From Nocardioides sp. S-1144 (GTDB taxonomy: Bacteria; Actinomycetota; Actinomycetes; Propionibacteriales; Nocardioidaceae): a stretch of 64,000 bases of DNA. Shown here piece by piece: positions 30,307 through 41,161 of this stretch. The stretch covers positions 1,922,001-1,986,000 of the forward strand of contig NZ_CP040695.2 of assembly GCF_005954645.2 (NCBI RefSeq), written 5' to 3'. Position numbers and translations under genes: made by a program. How positions within the stretch are numbered: the first letter of the stretch is position 1; every line of letters begins with the position of its first letter. A model generated the notes under the pieces. That model worked only from the letters and a program-made list of their open reading frames with translations, had not been told where the DNA came from and made no database searches.

Positions 30307-30338
30307 CGAGAGGCCGGTCCTTCGGGACCGGCCTCTCG
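30307..30338 (+). terminator. Strong UUCG-capped hairpin behind tRNA-Ala
   Basis: Arms 30307-30320 and 30325-30338 pair perfectly for 14 bp around a TTCG tetraloop. A T tract is lacking, as in many actinobacterial terminators. It lies between the tRNA and the convergent monooxygenase gene and could stop transcription from both sides. Confidence 0.75.
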
Positions 30339-30357
30339 TCGTCCCGGCCGGTGCCGC

Positions 30358-31872
<1,515 letters not shown>

Positions 31873-31933
31873 CTAGGAAGCCGGCGCGGGGTCACGACAG
31901 GGGTGCGCCGCGCCCTGGTTGATAATTCCGGAC

Positions 31934-32926
31934 ATGCTGCCCGGACCCGCCGCGGACGACTGGACCTTCCCGCGCTCGGTCGTCGGCGCCGCGGTGCTCG
32001 TCCGGTACGCCGCCGGCCACGGGGTGGCCCCGACCACCGCCCTGGTCGGCACCGGCCTGGCGCCGGGCGACCTCGACGACGCGACCCGCGAGGTCACCGC
32101 CGCGCAGGAGCTGCGGGTGGTGCGCACCCTGCGGCGCGAGCTCGGCGACGTCGGCCGCGAGGTGGGGCGGACCTACCGCGCCTCGACGTTCGGGGCCTTC
32201 GGCTACGCGATGCTGGCCAGCCGCACCGTGCTCGACGCGATGACGACGGCGCTGCGCTTCTTCGACCTGAGCTTTGCCTTCGTGATCCCGGGTGCGGCCG
32301 TCGTTCCTGGGGGGAGCGGTGACGAGGTCGCCGTCACCCTCGACGCCACCACGCTGCCCGACGACGTCCGGCGCTTCCTGCTCGAGCGCGACGCGACCGC
32401 CGTCCACCTCGTGCTCGAGAGCCTGGTGCCGGGCGGGGTCGGGGCCCGGCTGGAGGTGGCCGGTGACCGGGCCGTCGTCCGGTTCGGTGCCGACCAGCTC
32501 GCCCGGCCGCTGCCCGAGCGCAGCGCGGAGCGGCTGCTGGCCGCCGAGGCCCTGTGTCGCGACGTCGTCGACCGGCGCCGGGCGCGCACCGGGTTCGCCG
32601 CCGACGTCCGGGTGCTGGTCGCGCAGCGGCTGCGCGACGGCGCCCCGATGGCCGACGTCGCCTCGGCGCTCGGGATGACCGAGCGCACCCTGCGCCGCCG
32701 GCTGGGCGCCGCCGGCACCGGCTACCGGGAGCTGCTCGACGAGGTCCGGTCCTCGGTCGCCGCGGCCCTGACCGCCCGCCCGGCGACGCTGCCGCTGGTC
32801 GACCTCGCGGCCCACCTCGGCTACGGGAGCCCGGCGGCGTACCTGCACGCCCGGGCCCGCTGGTCGCCCGACCCGGTCCGCGGACCCCTGGACACGGCGC
32901 CGGATCTTCCTACCATCGAAGGATGA
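31934..32926 (+). CDS. AraC-family transcriptional regulator
   Basis: 330 residues. The N-terminal region is of the arabinose_bd/OruR-like type; the C-terminal double HTH contains MADVASALGMTERTLRRRLG and VDLAAHLGYGSPAAYLHARA. GATAAT at 31921-31926 lies 7 nt before the ATG at 31934, so this start is preferred over an in-frame TTG at 31919 inside the promoter. It is divergent from the monooxygenase and likely activates it. The stop overlaps the phoX1 start (ATGA). Confidence 0.9.
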   Translation: MLPGPAADDWTFPRSVVGAAVLVRYAAGHGVAPTTALVGTGLAPGDLDDATREVTAAQELRVVRTLRRELGDVGREVGRTYRASTFGAFGYAMLASRTVLDAMTTALRFFDLSFAFVIPGAAVVPGGSGDEVAVTLDATTLPDDVRRFLLERDATAVHLVLESLVPGGVGARLEVAGDRAVVRFGADQLARPLPERSAERLLAAEALCRDVVDRRRARTGFAADVRVLVAQRLRDGAPMADVASALGMTERTLRRRLGAAGTGYRELLDEVRSSVAAALTARPATLPLVDLAAHLGYGSPAAYLHARARWSPDPVRGPLDTAPDLPTIEG

Positions 32927-34989
32927 CCATCCTCGGGAACCGTCAGCTGCCCCTGCTCCCGCCCGACGCGGTCGGCGCCCACACCCGGGCCTCGCGCGAC
33001 CCGATGACCTGCCTGTTCAAGTGCGGCAACGCCTGTGACCAGCCCGAGCCCAACCGCTCCGGCAACCCGCACCTGCAGGACGAGATCGCCCGGGTGCTGG
33101 GCCGGCGTCGGGTGCTCCAGGGCGCGCTGCTCGGCGGCGCCACGCTGGTGCTGGCCGGTGCGGCGACCGAGGACGCGGCGGCGGCGCCGACGGCCGACCG
33201 GGTGCGCCGCGGCAGCCTCGCCCGCACCTGGTTCCGACCGGTGCGCCCCAACCGGCGCGACGCCGTCGTGACGGCGTCGGGGTTCACCAGCTCGGTGGTC
33301 ATCCGCTGGGGCGACCGCGTGCTGCCGGGCGCCCCGGCCTTCGACGCCCGCCGGCAGACGGTCGCGGCGGCGCGCCGGCAGTTCGGGTTCAACTGCGACT
33401 ACGTCGGCCTCGTCCCGCTGCGCGAGCGCACCGACGAGGCCCTCCTCGTGGTCAACCACGAGTACACCAACGACGAGCTGATGTTCCCGCCCGGGATCTA
33501 CACCGACGACGAGAAGCGCGCCCTCAGCATGTACAACCACGGCATGTCCGTGGTCCGGGTGCGGCAGGGGCTGGTGCCCGGCTCCTGGAAGCAGGTCACC
33601 CCGCTGCGCCGCGCGCCGGAGAACCGCCGGATCAACGTGGAGACCGAGTTCCGGCTGACCGGCCCGGTCGCCGGCGACCCCCGGGTGCGGACCAGCGCCG
33701 ACCCGCGCGGCCGCACGATCCTGGGCACGCTGAACAACTGCTCGGGTGGCACGACGCCGTGGGGCACGGTGCTCTCGGGGGAGGAGAACATCAACCAGTA
33801 CTTCGACGCCGGCGACGGCGTCCCGGAGGAGTACGCCGAGGAGTACGCCCGCTACGGCATCACCGGCGAGGGGAAGGGCTGGAGCTCGGTCGACCCGCGC
33901 TTCGACCTGAGCCGGGAGCCGCACGAGCCGCACCGGTTCGGCTGGGTCGTCGAGGTCGACCCGAGCAACCCCTCGTCGGTGCCGCGCAAGCACTCGATGC
34001 TCGGCCGGTTCAAGCACGAGGGCGCCAACATCATCATCGCCAGGAACGGTCGGGCCGTGGCCTACCTGGGCGACGACGAGCGCGGCGAGTACCTCTACAA
34101 GTTCGTCTCGCGGGACCGGGTCGACCGCCGGCCCACCCGGGCCGCCCGCCGGCACAACCTCGGCCTGCTCGGCAGCGGCACCCTCCACGTCGCCCGGCTT
34201 CGTGGCGACGGGCTCGACGACGACCGGTACGACGGCACCGGTCGCTGGATCCCGCTGACCTCGGACCGGCGCTCCTTCGTGGCGGGGATGTCGGTGGCCG
34301 ACGTCCTGCTCTTCACCCGGCTCGCCGCCGACCGGGTCGGCGCCACCCGGATGGACCGGCCCGAGGACGTCGAGCCCAACCCGGTCAACGGCCGGATCTA
34401 CGCGGCGCTGACCAACAACTCCGAGCGGGGCACGACGTTCCCGGTCGACGAGGCGAACCCGCGGGGCACCTCGATGGTGCGAGCCGAGCCCGGCGCCCCG
34501 CTCACCCCGGCCGCCGGCAACCGCCACGGGTACGTGCTCGAGTTGGTCGAGGACCGGGGCCGCCACACCGGCCTCGCCTTCGGGTGGAACCTGATGCTGG
34601 TGTGTGGCGACCCGGCGTCGGCCGAGACCTGGTTCGGCGGCTTCGACAAGCGGCTGGTCAGCCCGATCAGCTGCCCCGACAACGTCGCCTTCGACAGCAG
34701 CGGCAACCTGTGGGTCTCCACCGACGGCAACGCGCTCGGCTCCAACGACGGGATCTTCCGCGTGCCGACGTCGGGTCTCGAGCGCGGCCGGGTCGCGCAG
34801 TTCCTCACCGTGCCGCCCGGGGCCGAGGCCTGCGGCCCGCTCGTCGCCGACGGCGACCGCTCGCTCTTCTTCGCCGTGCAGCACCCCGGCGAGGTCACCG
34901 GCGCGACGTTCGAGGAGCCCGCCAGCACCTGGCCGCACACCGACGACTTCCCCCGCCCGTCGGTGTGCGTGGCCCACCGGGACCGCTGA
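32923..34989 (+). CDS. PhoX-family phosphatase with Tat signal (copy 1)
   Basis: 688 residues, PF05787 (DUF839/PhoX) type. Residues 1-57 precede the twin-arginine signal (GRRRVLQGALLGG, residues 60-72) and contain three cysteines in C30-x3-C34-x3-C38. The mature region is a beta-propeller with PhoX signatures LLVVNHEYTNDELMF, WGTVLSGEENINQYF, RFGWVVEVDPSNP and YAALTNNSERG. PhoX enzymes are Fe/Ca-dependent alkaline phosphatases that release phosphate outside the membrane. The ATG overlaps the AraC stop; TACCAT at 32911-32916, 6 nt upstream, may give an independent leaderless message. Confidence 0.9.
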   Translation: MTILGNRQLPLLPPDAVGAHTRASRDPMTCLFKCGNACDQPEPNRSGNPHLQDEIARVLGRRRVLQGALLGGATLVLAGAATEDAAAAPTADRVRRGSLARTWFRPVRPNRRDAVVTASGFTSSVVIRWGDRVLPGAPAFDARRQTVAAARRQFGFNCDYVGLVPLRERTDEALLVVNHEYTNDELMFPPGIYTDDEKRALSMYNHGMSVVRVRQGLVPGSWKQVTPLRRAPENRRINVETEFRLTGPVAGDPRVRTSADPRGRTILGTLNNCSGGTTPWGTVLSGEENINQYFDAGDGVPEEYAEEYARYGITGEGKGWSSVDPRFDLSREPHEPHRFGWVVEVDPSNPSSVPRKHSMLGRFKHEGANIIIARNGRAVAYLGDDERGEYLYKFVSRDRVDRRPTRAARRHNLGLLGSGTLHVARLRGDGLDDDRYDGTGRWIPLTSDRRSFVAGMSVADVLLFTRLAADRVGATRMDRPEDVEPNPVNGRIYAALTNNSERGTTFPVDEANPRGTSMVRAEPGAPLTPAAGNRHGYVLELVEDRGRHTGLAFGWNLMLVCGDPASAETWFGGFDKRLVSPISCPDNVAFDSSGNLWVSTDGNALGSNDGIFRVPTSGLERGRVAQFLTVPPGAEACGPLVADGDRSLFFAVQHPGEVTGATFEEPASTWPHTDDFPRPSVCVAHRDR

Positions 34990-34990
34990 C

Positions 34991-35031
34991 GGCCCCCGCC
35001 CCGGCGCCGGCACCGGGGCAGGGGCGGGGCC
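34991..35031 (+). terminator. GC-rich stem-loop behind phoX copy 1
   Basis: GGCCCC pairs with GGGGCC and, inside, CCCCGG pairs with CCGGGG around a loop of 8 nt, starting two bases behind the stop codon. No T tract follows. Probable terminator separating the two phoX copies. Confidence 0.4.
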
Positions 35032-35114
35032 GACGCCACCCGGTCGCCGCCGCGCCCCGTGCCGTTCACGTGCGCGTCACGGGCTGCTCGGACGCCGCGC
35101 CTAGCGTCGCGCGC

Positions 35115-37181
35115 ATGACCCCCGCTCTCGGCACCCGCTTCCTCCCGATCACCCCCGTCGCGTCGGTCGGCGCCCACACCCGCGCCTCGCGCGACCCGAT
35201 GACCTGCCTGCTGCGCTGCGGCAGCGCCTGCGACCACCCCGAGCCGAACCGGAGCGAGCACGCCCACGTCCAGGACGAGATCGCCAAGGTCGTGGGACGT
35301 CGGGGGGTGCTGCGCAGCGCGCTGCTCGGGGGCACCGTGCTCGCCGCCGGCGGTGCACTCGCCGGCGAGGCCGCGGCCGCCCCGGCGCGCGCGCAGAGCC
35401 GCGACCTCACGAGGTCCTGGTTCCGGCCGGTGCGGCCCAACAAGCGCCACGCCGTCGTGACGGCGACCGGCTTCACCAGCTCGGTCGTGGTGCGGTGGGG
35501 CGACAAGGTCGTGGCCGGGGCGCCGACGTTCGACGCCTACCGCCAGACGGTCGAGGCGGCCAAGACGCAGTTCGGCTACAACTGCGACTACGTCGGGCTG
35601 GTGCCGCTCGCCGGGCGCACCGACGAGGCGCTGCTGGTGGTCAACCACGAGTACACCAACGAGAACCTGATGTTCCCGACCGGCGTCTACACCGCCGACG
35701 AGGTCAAGCGCCTGGCGATGTACAACCACGGCATGTCGGTGGTGCGGGTCCGCCAGGGCCGCACCCCGGGGTCGTGGAAGCAGGTCAAGGTGCTCAGCCG
35801 CTGCCCCGAGAACCGGCGCCTCCACCTCGACACCCGCTTCCGGCTGACCGGACCGGCCGTCGGCGACCCCCGGCTGCGCACCAAGGCCGACCCGCGCGGC
35901 ACCACGGTGCGCGGCACCCTCAACAACTGTGCCGGCGGGATGACGCCGTGGGGCACGGTGCTCTCGGGCGAGGAGAACTTCAACCAGTACTTCGACGCCG
36001 GCGCCGGCGTGCCCGCCGAGTACGCCGCCGAGTACGCCCGGTACGGCATCACCGGGGCCGGCAAGGGCTGGGGCACCGTCGAGCCCCGCTTCGACCTGAG
36101 CCAGGAGCCGCACGAGCCGCACCGCTTCGGCTGGGTCGTCGAGGTCGACCCGAGCAACGCCTCGTCGGTGCCGCGCAAGCACACGATGCTCGGCCGGTTC
36201 AAGCACGAGGGCGCCAACATCATCATCGCCAAGAACGGTCGGGCCGTGGCCTACATGGGCGACGACGAGCGTGGCGACTACCTCTACAAGTTCGTCTCGC
36301 GGGAGAAGATGGACCCGAGCGGGACCCGCGCGGCGCGACGTCACAACCTCGGGCTGCTGACGGCCGGGACCCTCTACGTCGCCCGGCTCTCCGGCGACGG
36401 CAGCGCGGACGGCCAGCACGACGGCACCGGTCGGTGGATCCCGCTGTGCGACGAGAACACCTCCTACGTGCCCGGGATGTCGGTCGCCGACGTCCTGCTG
36501 TTCACGCGGCTGGCGTCCGACAAGGTCGGCCCGACGAAGATGGACCGTCCCGAGGACGTCGAGCCGAACCCGGTGAACAAGAAGATCTACGCCGCCCTGA
36601 CCAACAACTCCAACCGCGGCACCGAGGCGATGCCGGTCGACGAGGCCAACCCGTTGGCGACGTCCATGGTCCGCTCGGCGCTGGGGGAGCCGCTGACGGC
36701 GGCGTCCGGCAACCGCAACGGCTACGTGCTGGAGCTGACCGAGGACGGCGACCGGCACACCGGCCGCGCGTTCAGCTGGGACCTGATGCTGGTGTGCGGC
36801 GACCCGGCGGCGGCCGAGACCTGGTTCGGCGGCTTCGACAAGAGCAAGGTCAGCCCGATCAGCTGCCCCGACAACCTCAGCTTCGACAGCCGGGGCAACC
36901 TGTGGATCTCCACCGACGGCAACGTCCTGGGCTCCAACGACGGCATCTTCCGCGTGCCGACGTCGGGTCCCGAGCGGGGCCGGGTGGTGCAGTTCCTCAC
37001 CGTGCCCGCCGGTGCGGAGGCCTGCGGGCCGCTGGTCACCGACGGCGACCGGTCCCTCTTCTTCGCCGTCCAGCACCCCGGCGAGATCACCGGGGCGACG
37101 TTCGAGGAGCAGGCGAGCACCTGGCCGCACACCGACGACTTCCCCCGCCCGTCGGTGTGCGTGGCCTACCGCGACCGCTGA
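35115..37181 (+). CDS. PhoX-family phosphatase with Tat signal (copy 2)
   Basis: 688 residues, exactly as long as copy 1 and colinear with it, most positions identical: a tandem duplication. It keeps the N-terminal cysteine triad (C31-x3-C35-x3-C39), a twin-arginine signal GRRGVLRSALLGG, and propeller motifs LLVVNHEYTNENLMF, WGTVLSGEENFNQYF and RFGWVVEVDPSNA. TAGCGT at 35102-35107, 7 nt before the ATG, gives this copy its own promoter, so the two can be regulated separately. It likely scavenges phosphate from phosphomonoesters outside the membrane. Confidence 0.9.
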   Translation: MTPALGTRFLPITPVASVGAHTRASRDPMTCLLRCGSACDHPEPNRSEHAHVQDEIAKVVGRRGVLRSALLGGTVLAAGGALAGEAAAAPARAQSRDLTRSWFRPVRPNKRHAVVTATGFTSSVVVRWGDKVVAGAPTFDAYRQTVEAAKTQFGYNCDYVGLVPLAGRTDEALLVVNHEYTNENLMFPTGVYTADEVKRLAMYNHGMSVVRVRQGRTPGSWKQVKVLSRCPENRRLHLDTRFRLTGPAVGDPRLRTKADPRGTTVRGTLNNCAGGMTPWGTVLSGEENFNQYFDAGAGVPAEYAAEYARYGITGAGKGWGTVEPRFDLSQEPHEPHRFGWVVEVDPSNASSVPRKHTMLGRFKHEGANIIIAKNGRAVAYMGDDERGDYLYKFVSREKMDPSGTRAARRHNLGLLTAGTLYVARLSGDGSADGQHDGTGRWIPLCDENTSYVPGMSVADVLLFTRLASDKVGPTKMDRPEDVEPNPVNKKIYAALTNNSNRGTEAMPVDEANPLATSMVRSALGEPLTAASGNRNGYVLELTEDGDRHTGRAFSWDLMLVCGDPAAAETWFGGFDKSKVSPISCPDNLSFDSRGNLWISTDGNVLGSNDGIFRVPTSGPERGRVVQFLTVPAGAEACGPLVTDGDRSLFFAVQHPGEITGATFEEQASTWPHTDDFPRPSVCVAYRDR

Positions 37182-37193
37182 GCCCGACCCCGC

Positions 37194-37239
37194 CGAGCCC
37201 GCCGACCCGTCAGTGATCACTGACGGGTCGGCGGGCTCG
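37194..37239. terminator. 46-bp perfect palindrome behind phoX copy 2
   Basis: Perfect dyad centred between 37216 and 37217 (centre TGATCA), arms 23 nt each. The inner 28 bp (37203-37230) are identical to the palindrome at 57237-57264. It begins 13 nt behind the phoX2 stop. RNA would fold into a long hairpin, consistent with a terminator, but no T tract follows. Confidence 0.7.
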
Positions 37240-37343
37240 TGGCGCTCCGGCGGCCTCCGGCGGTCACGTCCTGGACAGGGCCCGGACGATCGTTAGCCTG
37301 ATCGGCGCAGACGCCCTGACCGGTCGAACCTCGGAGGACCCCC

Positions 37344-38792
37344 ATGTCGACGACAGCACCCGCGCCGGGGTCGGCGCCGGACGAGCAGCGCGAACGGGGG
37401 CTGGCCCGCTTCGCCCAGCGCACGGCGGGCTGGACCGAGCGGTGGTTCCCCGACGCCTACGTCTTCGCCCTGGCCGGCGTCGTGCTCGTCGCCGTCGCCG
37501 CGATGGCCAACGGGTCGAGCCCGCGCACGGTCGCGACCACGTTCGGCGACGGCTTCTGGGACCTCGCGGCGTTCACGCTGCAGATGGCGATGGTCGTGCT
37601 CACCGGGTACGTCGTCGCGACGTCCGCCCCGGTCGCGCGGATCATCGAGCGTGCGGCCCGGCTGCCCTCCACGCCCCGCGGCGCGGTCGCGTGGGTGGCC
37701 CTGCTGTCGTGCACCGTCTCGTTGCTGAACTGGGGACTCAGCCTGGTCTTCAGCGGCCTGCTCGCCCGGGCCATCGCCCGTCGCGGCGACCTGCGCTGCG
37801 ACTACCGCGCGCTGGGCGCGGCGGCCTACCTCGGCCTCGGCGCGGTCTGGGCCCTCGGGCTGTCGTCGTCCGCGGCCCAGCTCCAGGCGACGCCGGAGAG
37901 CCTGCCGCCCGAGCTGCTCGAGATCACCGGCGTCCTCGACTTCGGCGCCACGATCCTCACCTGGCAGTCGCTGGTGATGGCGGCGGTGCTGATCGCGCTG
38001 TCGGTCGCGATCGCCTGGGCCTCGGCCCCGCAGGGCACGGCCGTCAGGACCGCCGAGGACATGGGCGTCGACCTCACCGACGACGCCGGCACCGTGCCGG
38101 AGCGCCAGCACCCGGGGGAGTGGCTGGAGTACTCCCCGGTCCTGCCCGCGATCGTCGGCGTGCTGACCCTGGGCTGGCTGGTCGTGCAGTTCGTCGAGCT
38201 GCCGGTGCTGACCGTCGTCAGCAACCTCAACGGCTACCTGATGGTCTTCCTGGTGCTCGGCCTGGTGCTGCACGGCACGCCGCGAAAATTCCTCTCGGCG
38301 GTCAGCAAGGCGGTGCCCGCCACCGCCGGGGTGCTCGTGCAGTTCCCGCTGTACGCCGCCATGGCCGCCGTGCTCACCCGCGCCGAGGGGCGCGGCGGCG
38401 AGACCGTGTCGGGCCACCTCGCCGAGCTCTTCACCGACATCGGCGGTGGCGGCGCCTTCGCGATCGTGATCGCCCTCTACACCGCCCTGCTCGGGCTGCT
38501 CGTGCCCTCCGGCGGCGGCAAGTGGCTGGTCGAGGCGCCCTACGTCATGCAGTCGGCGACCGACGTCGAGATGAACCTCGGTTGGACGGTGCAGATCTAC
38601 AACGCCGCCGAGGCCCTGCCCAACCTGGTCAACCCGTTCTTCATGCTGCCGCTGCTGGCCGTGCTCGGGCTGCGCGCGCGGCACCTGGTCGGGTTCACGT
38701 TCCTGCAGTTCCTCTTCCACCTGCCGGTGGTGCTGGTCCTGCTCTGGGCACTCGGGCGGACCTTCAGCTTCGAGCCACCGGTGATGCCCTAG
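37344..38792 (+). CDS. Short-chain fatty acid transporter, AtoE/TIGR00366 type
   Basis: 482 residues with about 12 hydrophobic helices. Recognisable stretches include WFPDAYVFALAGVVLVAV, LNWGLSLVFSGLLARAIARR and VPSGGGKWLVEAPYVM, typical of the AtoE family of short-chain carboxylate permeases. An extramembrane loop of roughly 40 acidic residues lies mid-protein. It faces the TetR-controlled catabolic operon tail to tail and may import its substrate, which would have to be confirmed. Confidence 0.85.
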   Translation: MSTTAPAPGSAPDEQRERGLARFAQRTAGWTERWFPDAYVFALAGVVLVAVAAMANGSSPRTVATTFGDGFWDLAAFTLQMAMVVLTGYVVATSAPVARIIERAARLPSTPRGAVAWVALLSCTVSLLNWGLSLVFSGLLARAIARRGDLRCDYRALGAAAYLGLGAVWALGLSSSAAQLQATPESLPPELLEITGVLDFGATILTWQSLVMAAVLIALSVAIAWASAPQGTAVRTAEDMGVDLTDDAGTVPERQHPGEWLEYSPVLPAIVGVLTLGWLVVQFVELPVLTVVSNLNGYLMVFLVLGLVLHGTPRKFLSAVSKAVPATAGVLVQFPLYAAMAAVLTRAEGRGGETVSGHLAELFTDIGGGGAFAIVIALYTALLGLLVPSGGGKWLVEAPYVMQSATDVEMNLGWTVQIYNAAEALPNLVNPFFMLPLLAVLGLRARHLVGFTFLQFLFHLPVVLVLLWALGRTFSFEPPVMP

Positions 38793-38828
38793 CAGTCAGG
38801 CGACGGTCGGGCGGCGGTCGGGCGGCGG

Positions 38829-39602
38829 TCAGGCGATGGTCAGGCCGCCGTCGACCGCGAGGGTCTGGCCCGTGATGTAGCCGGCGGCGTCGGAGGCGAG
38901 GAAGACGACCGTCGCCGCGAGCTCGGCCGGGTCACCCTTGCGGCCGCGGGGGACCCGCGCCAGCTGCGACTCGAGGTAGCCGTCGGGGTACTGGTCGGTC
39001 ATCTCGGAGAGGAAGAACCCGGGCGCGATCGCGTTGACCCGGATGCCCTTGCGCCCGGTCCACTGCTGCGCCAGGTCGCGGGTCAGCCCGATCAGCCCCG
39101 CCTTGGACGACGCGTACGCCGCCTGCGGGAGCCCGGCCGTGGTCAGGCCCAGCACCGAGGAGATGTTGATGATGCTCGAGCCGTCCTGCATCACCCGGCC
39201 GCAGGCCTGGGCCATCCAGTAGCAGCCGTTGAGGTTCACGTCGATGACCTGGCGGAACTGCTCGGGCGTCTCCCGGGTCGCCGGGACGGCGGTACCGATG
39301 CCGGCGTTGTTGACCAGGACGTCGACGCGGCCGAACTCCTCCATCGCCAGGGCCACGAGGTTCGTGCAGGACTCCGGGTCGGCGACGTCGGTCGCGACGG
39401 TGAGGGCACGACGTCCGGTGGCCTCGACCAGCGCGGCGGTCTCGGCGAGCCGGTCGACGCGCCGCGCGCCGAGGGCCACGTCGGCGCCGGCCTCGGCGAG
39501 CCCGCGGGCGAAGGCGACGCCGAGGCCGCTGGAGGCGCCGGTGACGACGGCGACCTTGCCGTCGAGTCGGAAGAGGTCGGGGACGGGACGGGTCTCAGTC
39601 AT
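38829..39602 (-). CDS. SDR-family oxidoreductase (fourth gene of catabolic operon)
   Basis: 257 residues, classical SDR. The cofactor motif is VVTGASSGLGVAFARGLAEA, NNAGIGTAV follows, and the catalytic Ser/Tyr/Lys are in ISSVLGLTT and YASSKAGLIGL. The ending AGYITGQTLAVDGGLTIA is typical. It likely oxidises a 3-hydroxyacyl-CoA or another alcohol with NAD(P). Its start overlaps the acyl-CoA ligase stop by 8 bases, so the two are coupled. Confidence 0.93.
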   Translation of the reverse strand: MTETRPVPDLFRLDGKVAVVTGASSGLGVAFARGLAEAGADVALGARRVDRLAETAALVEATGRRALTVATDVADPESCTNLVALAMEEFGRVDVLVNNAGIGTAVPATRETPEQFRQVIDVNLNGCYWMAQACGRVMQDGSSIINISSVLGLTTAGLPQAAYASSKAGLIGLTRDLAQQWTGRKGIRVNAIAPGFFLSEMTDQYPDGYLESQLARVPRGRKGDPAELAATVVFLASDAAGYITGQTLAVDGGLTIA

Positions 39603-41157
39603 GCCCGAAAACTAGCCGCTGCTTGATGTCGGTCTTGAGGACCTTCCCGACCTTCGAGCGCGGCAGGTCGGTCCAGAGCTCCACCTGCTTGGGCGCCTTG
39701 ACGCCGCCGATCCGGGCCCGGACGAACGCCGTGACCTCGGCCGGGTCGGGCCGCGTCCCGGCCCGCGGTTGCACGACGGCGACCACCCGTTCGCCCCACT
39801 TCTCGTCGGGCAGGCCGACCACGGCGCAGTCCTGCACGTCGGGGTGAGCCATCAGCGCCTGCTCGACCTCGGTCGAGTAGACGTTGAACCCGCCGGTGAT
39901 GACCATGTCCTTGGCCCGGTCGACGATGAAGAGGTAGCCGTCCTCGTCGAGGCGGCCGATGTCGCCGGTGTGGTGCCAACCGTGCGCCGAGGCCTCGGCG
40001 GTGGCCACCGGGTCGCGGTGGTAGCCGGCCATCACCAGCGAGCCCCGCACGACGATCTCGCCGGTGTCGCCGGGCGGCAGCAGGGTGCCGTCGTCGGCCA
40101 TGATGGAGACCGTCACCAGCGGTGCTGGACGCCCCGCTGATGACAGCCGTTCTCGGGCGATGCTCCCGTCGGGGCGGAAGTGCTCGCGGGGCGGGAGCGT
40201 CGCGATCATCATCGGTGCCTCGGTCTGGCCGAAGAGCTGCGCCATCACCGGGCCGATGCGGGTCAGGGCCTCCTCGAGACGGGCCGCGGACATCGGCGCG
40301 GCGCCGTACCAGAGGCACTGCAGGCTCGAGAGGTCGGTGGCGTCGAGCCGCTCGTGGGCCAGCACCATGTAGACGAGCGTCGGCGGCAGGAACGTGTGGG
40401 TGACCCGGTGGCGCTCGACGTGCGCGAGGAAGCCGCCGACGTCGGGGGCACGCATCACCACGACCTCGCCGCCGAGGGCCAGCACCGGGAAGCACAGGAC
40501 GCCGGCCGCGTGCGTCAGCGGCGCGAGCGCCAGGTAGACCGGGCGCCCCTCGAACGGGTAGCTCATCAGCGTGATGGCCGTCATCGTCTCGAGGTTGCGG
40601 TGGGTGAGCAGCACCCCCTTGGGCCGGCCCGTGGTGCCCCCGGTGCCGACGATCATCGCGACGTCGTCGCCCTCCGTCGGGGCCGGGGGAGCCGCCACCC
40701 CGACCCCGTCGCCGCGGTCGAGGAAGTCGGTCCAGGACAGCGCCCAGGCGGGAGCGTCGTCGGGGCCGGCGTCGAGGCAGACGAGCGTCGTCAGCGCGGG
40801 CAGGTCGCCGCGGACCTCGTCGACCAGGTCGGCGTACGAGGCCTGGAAGACGAGCGTGGTGCACCCGAAGAGCTCGAGCAGCTCGCGGTTCTCCGAGGCC
40901 TCGTTGCGGGGGTTGATCGGGCACCAGACCGCGCCGACGCGGCTGATGCCGAACACGGTGGTGAAGGCGACCGGGTCGTTGGCGGAGATGATCGCCACCG
41001 CGTCGCCGGGCGCGACCCCCCGGGCCACCAGGCCGCGGGCGACGCGCCGGCTCAGCTCCTGCACCTCGGCGTAGGAGCGGGTGCCGGCGTCGGTGGTCAG
41101 GCAGGGGGCGTCGGGTCCCAGCGACGCCCCCTTGTCGAGGTAGTCGGCCAGTCGCAC
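39595..41157 (-). CDS. AMP-forming acyl-CoA synthetase
   Basis: 520 residues, ANL superfamily. The ATP-binding P-loop reads VGTGGTTGRPKGVLLTH (the first T/S of the usual motif is G), the adenylate motif is WHHTGDIGRLDEDGYLFIVD, and the catalytic lysine is in PRSKVGKVLKTDI. Sequence style is that of FadD13-like ligases. It would activate a carboxylic acid to its CoA ester, the entry step of the operon. GTG start 4 nt after the saccharopine-dehydrogenase-like gene. Confidence 0.92.
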   Translation of the reverse strand: MRLADYLDKGASLGPDAPCLTTDAGTRSYAEVQELSRRVARGLVARGVAPGDAVAIISANDPVAFTTVFGISRVGAVWCPINPRNEASENRELLELFGCTTLVFQASYADLVDEVRGDLPALTTLVCLDAGPDDAPAWALSWTDFLDRGDGVGVAAPPAPTEGDDVAMIVGTGGTTGRPKGVLLTHRNLETMTAITLMSYPFEGRPVYLALAPLTHAAGVLCFPVLALGGEVVVMRAPDVGGFLAHVERHRVTHTFLPPTLVYMVLAHERLDATDLSSLQCLWYGAAPMSAARLEEALTRIGPVMAQLFGQTEAPMMIATLPPREHFRPDGSIARERLSSAGRPAPLVTVSIMADDGTLLPPGDTGEIVVRGSLVMAGYHRDPVATAEASAHGWHHTGDIGRLDEDGYLFIVDRAKDMVITGGFNVYSTEVEQALMAHPDVQDCAVVGLPDEKWGERVVAVVQPRAGTRPDPAEVTAFVRARIGGVKAPKQVELWTDLPRSKVGKVLKTDIKQRLVFGHD

Positions 41158-41161
41158 CGGC

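Noticed and set aside
37344..38720. 475-residue minus-strand frame
   Set aside because: Antisense to the AtoE-type transporter; Glu/Gln/Arg-rich shadow without motifs.
38806..38840. Direct repeats of GGCGGTCGGGC type
   Set aside because: Only about three imperfect copies at the 3' end of the SDR gene; too short and irregular for a repeat element or CRISPR.
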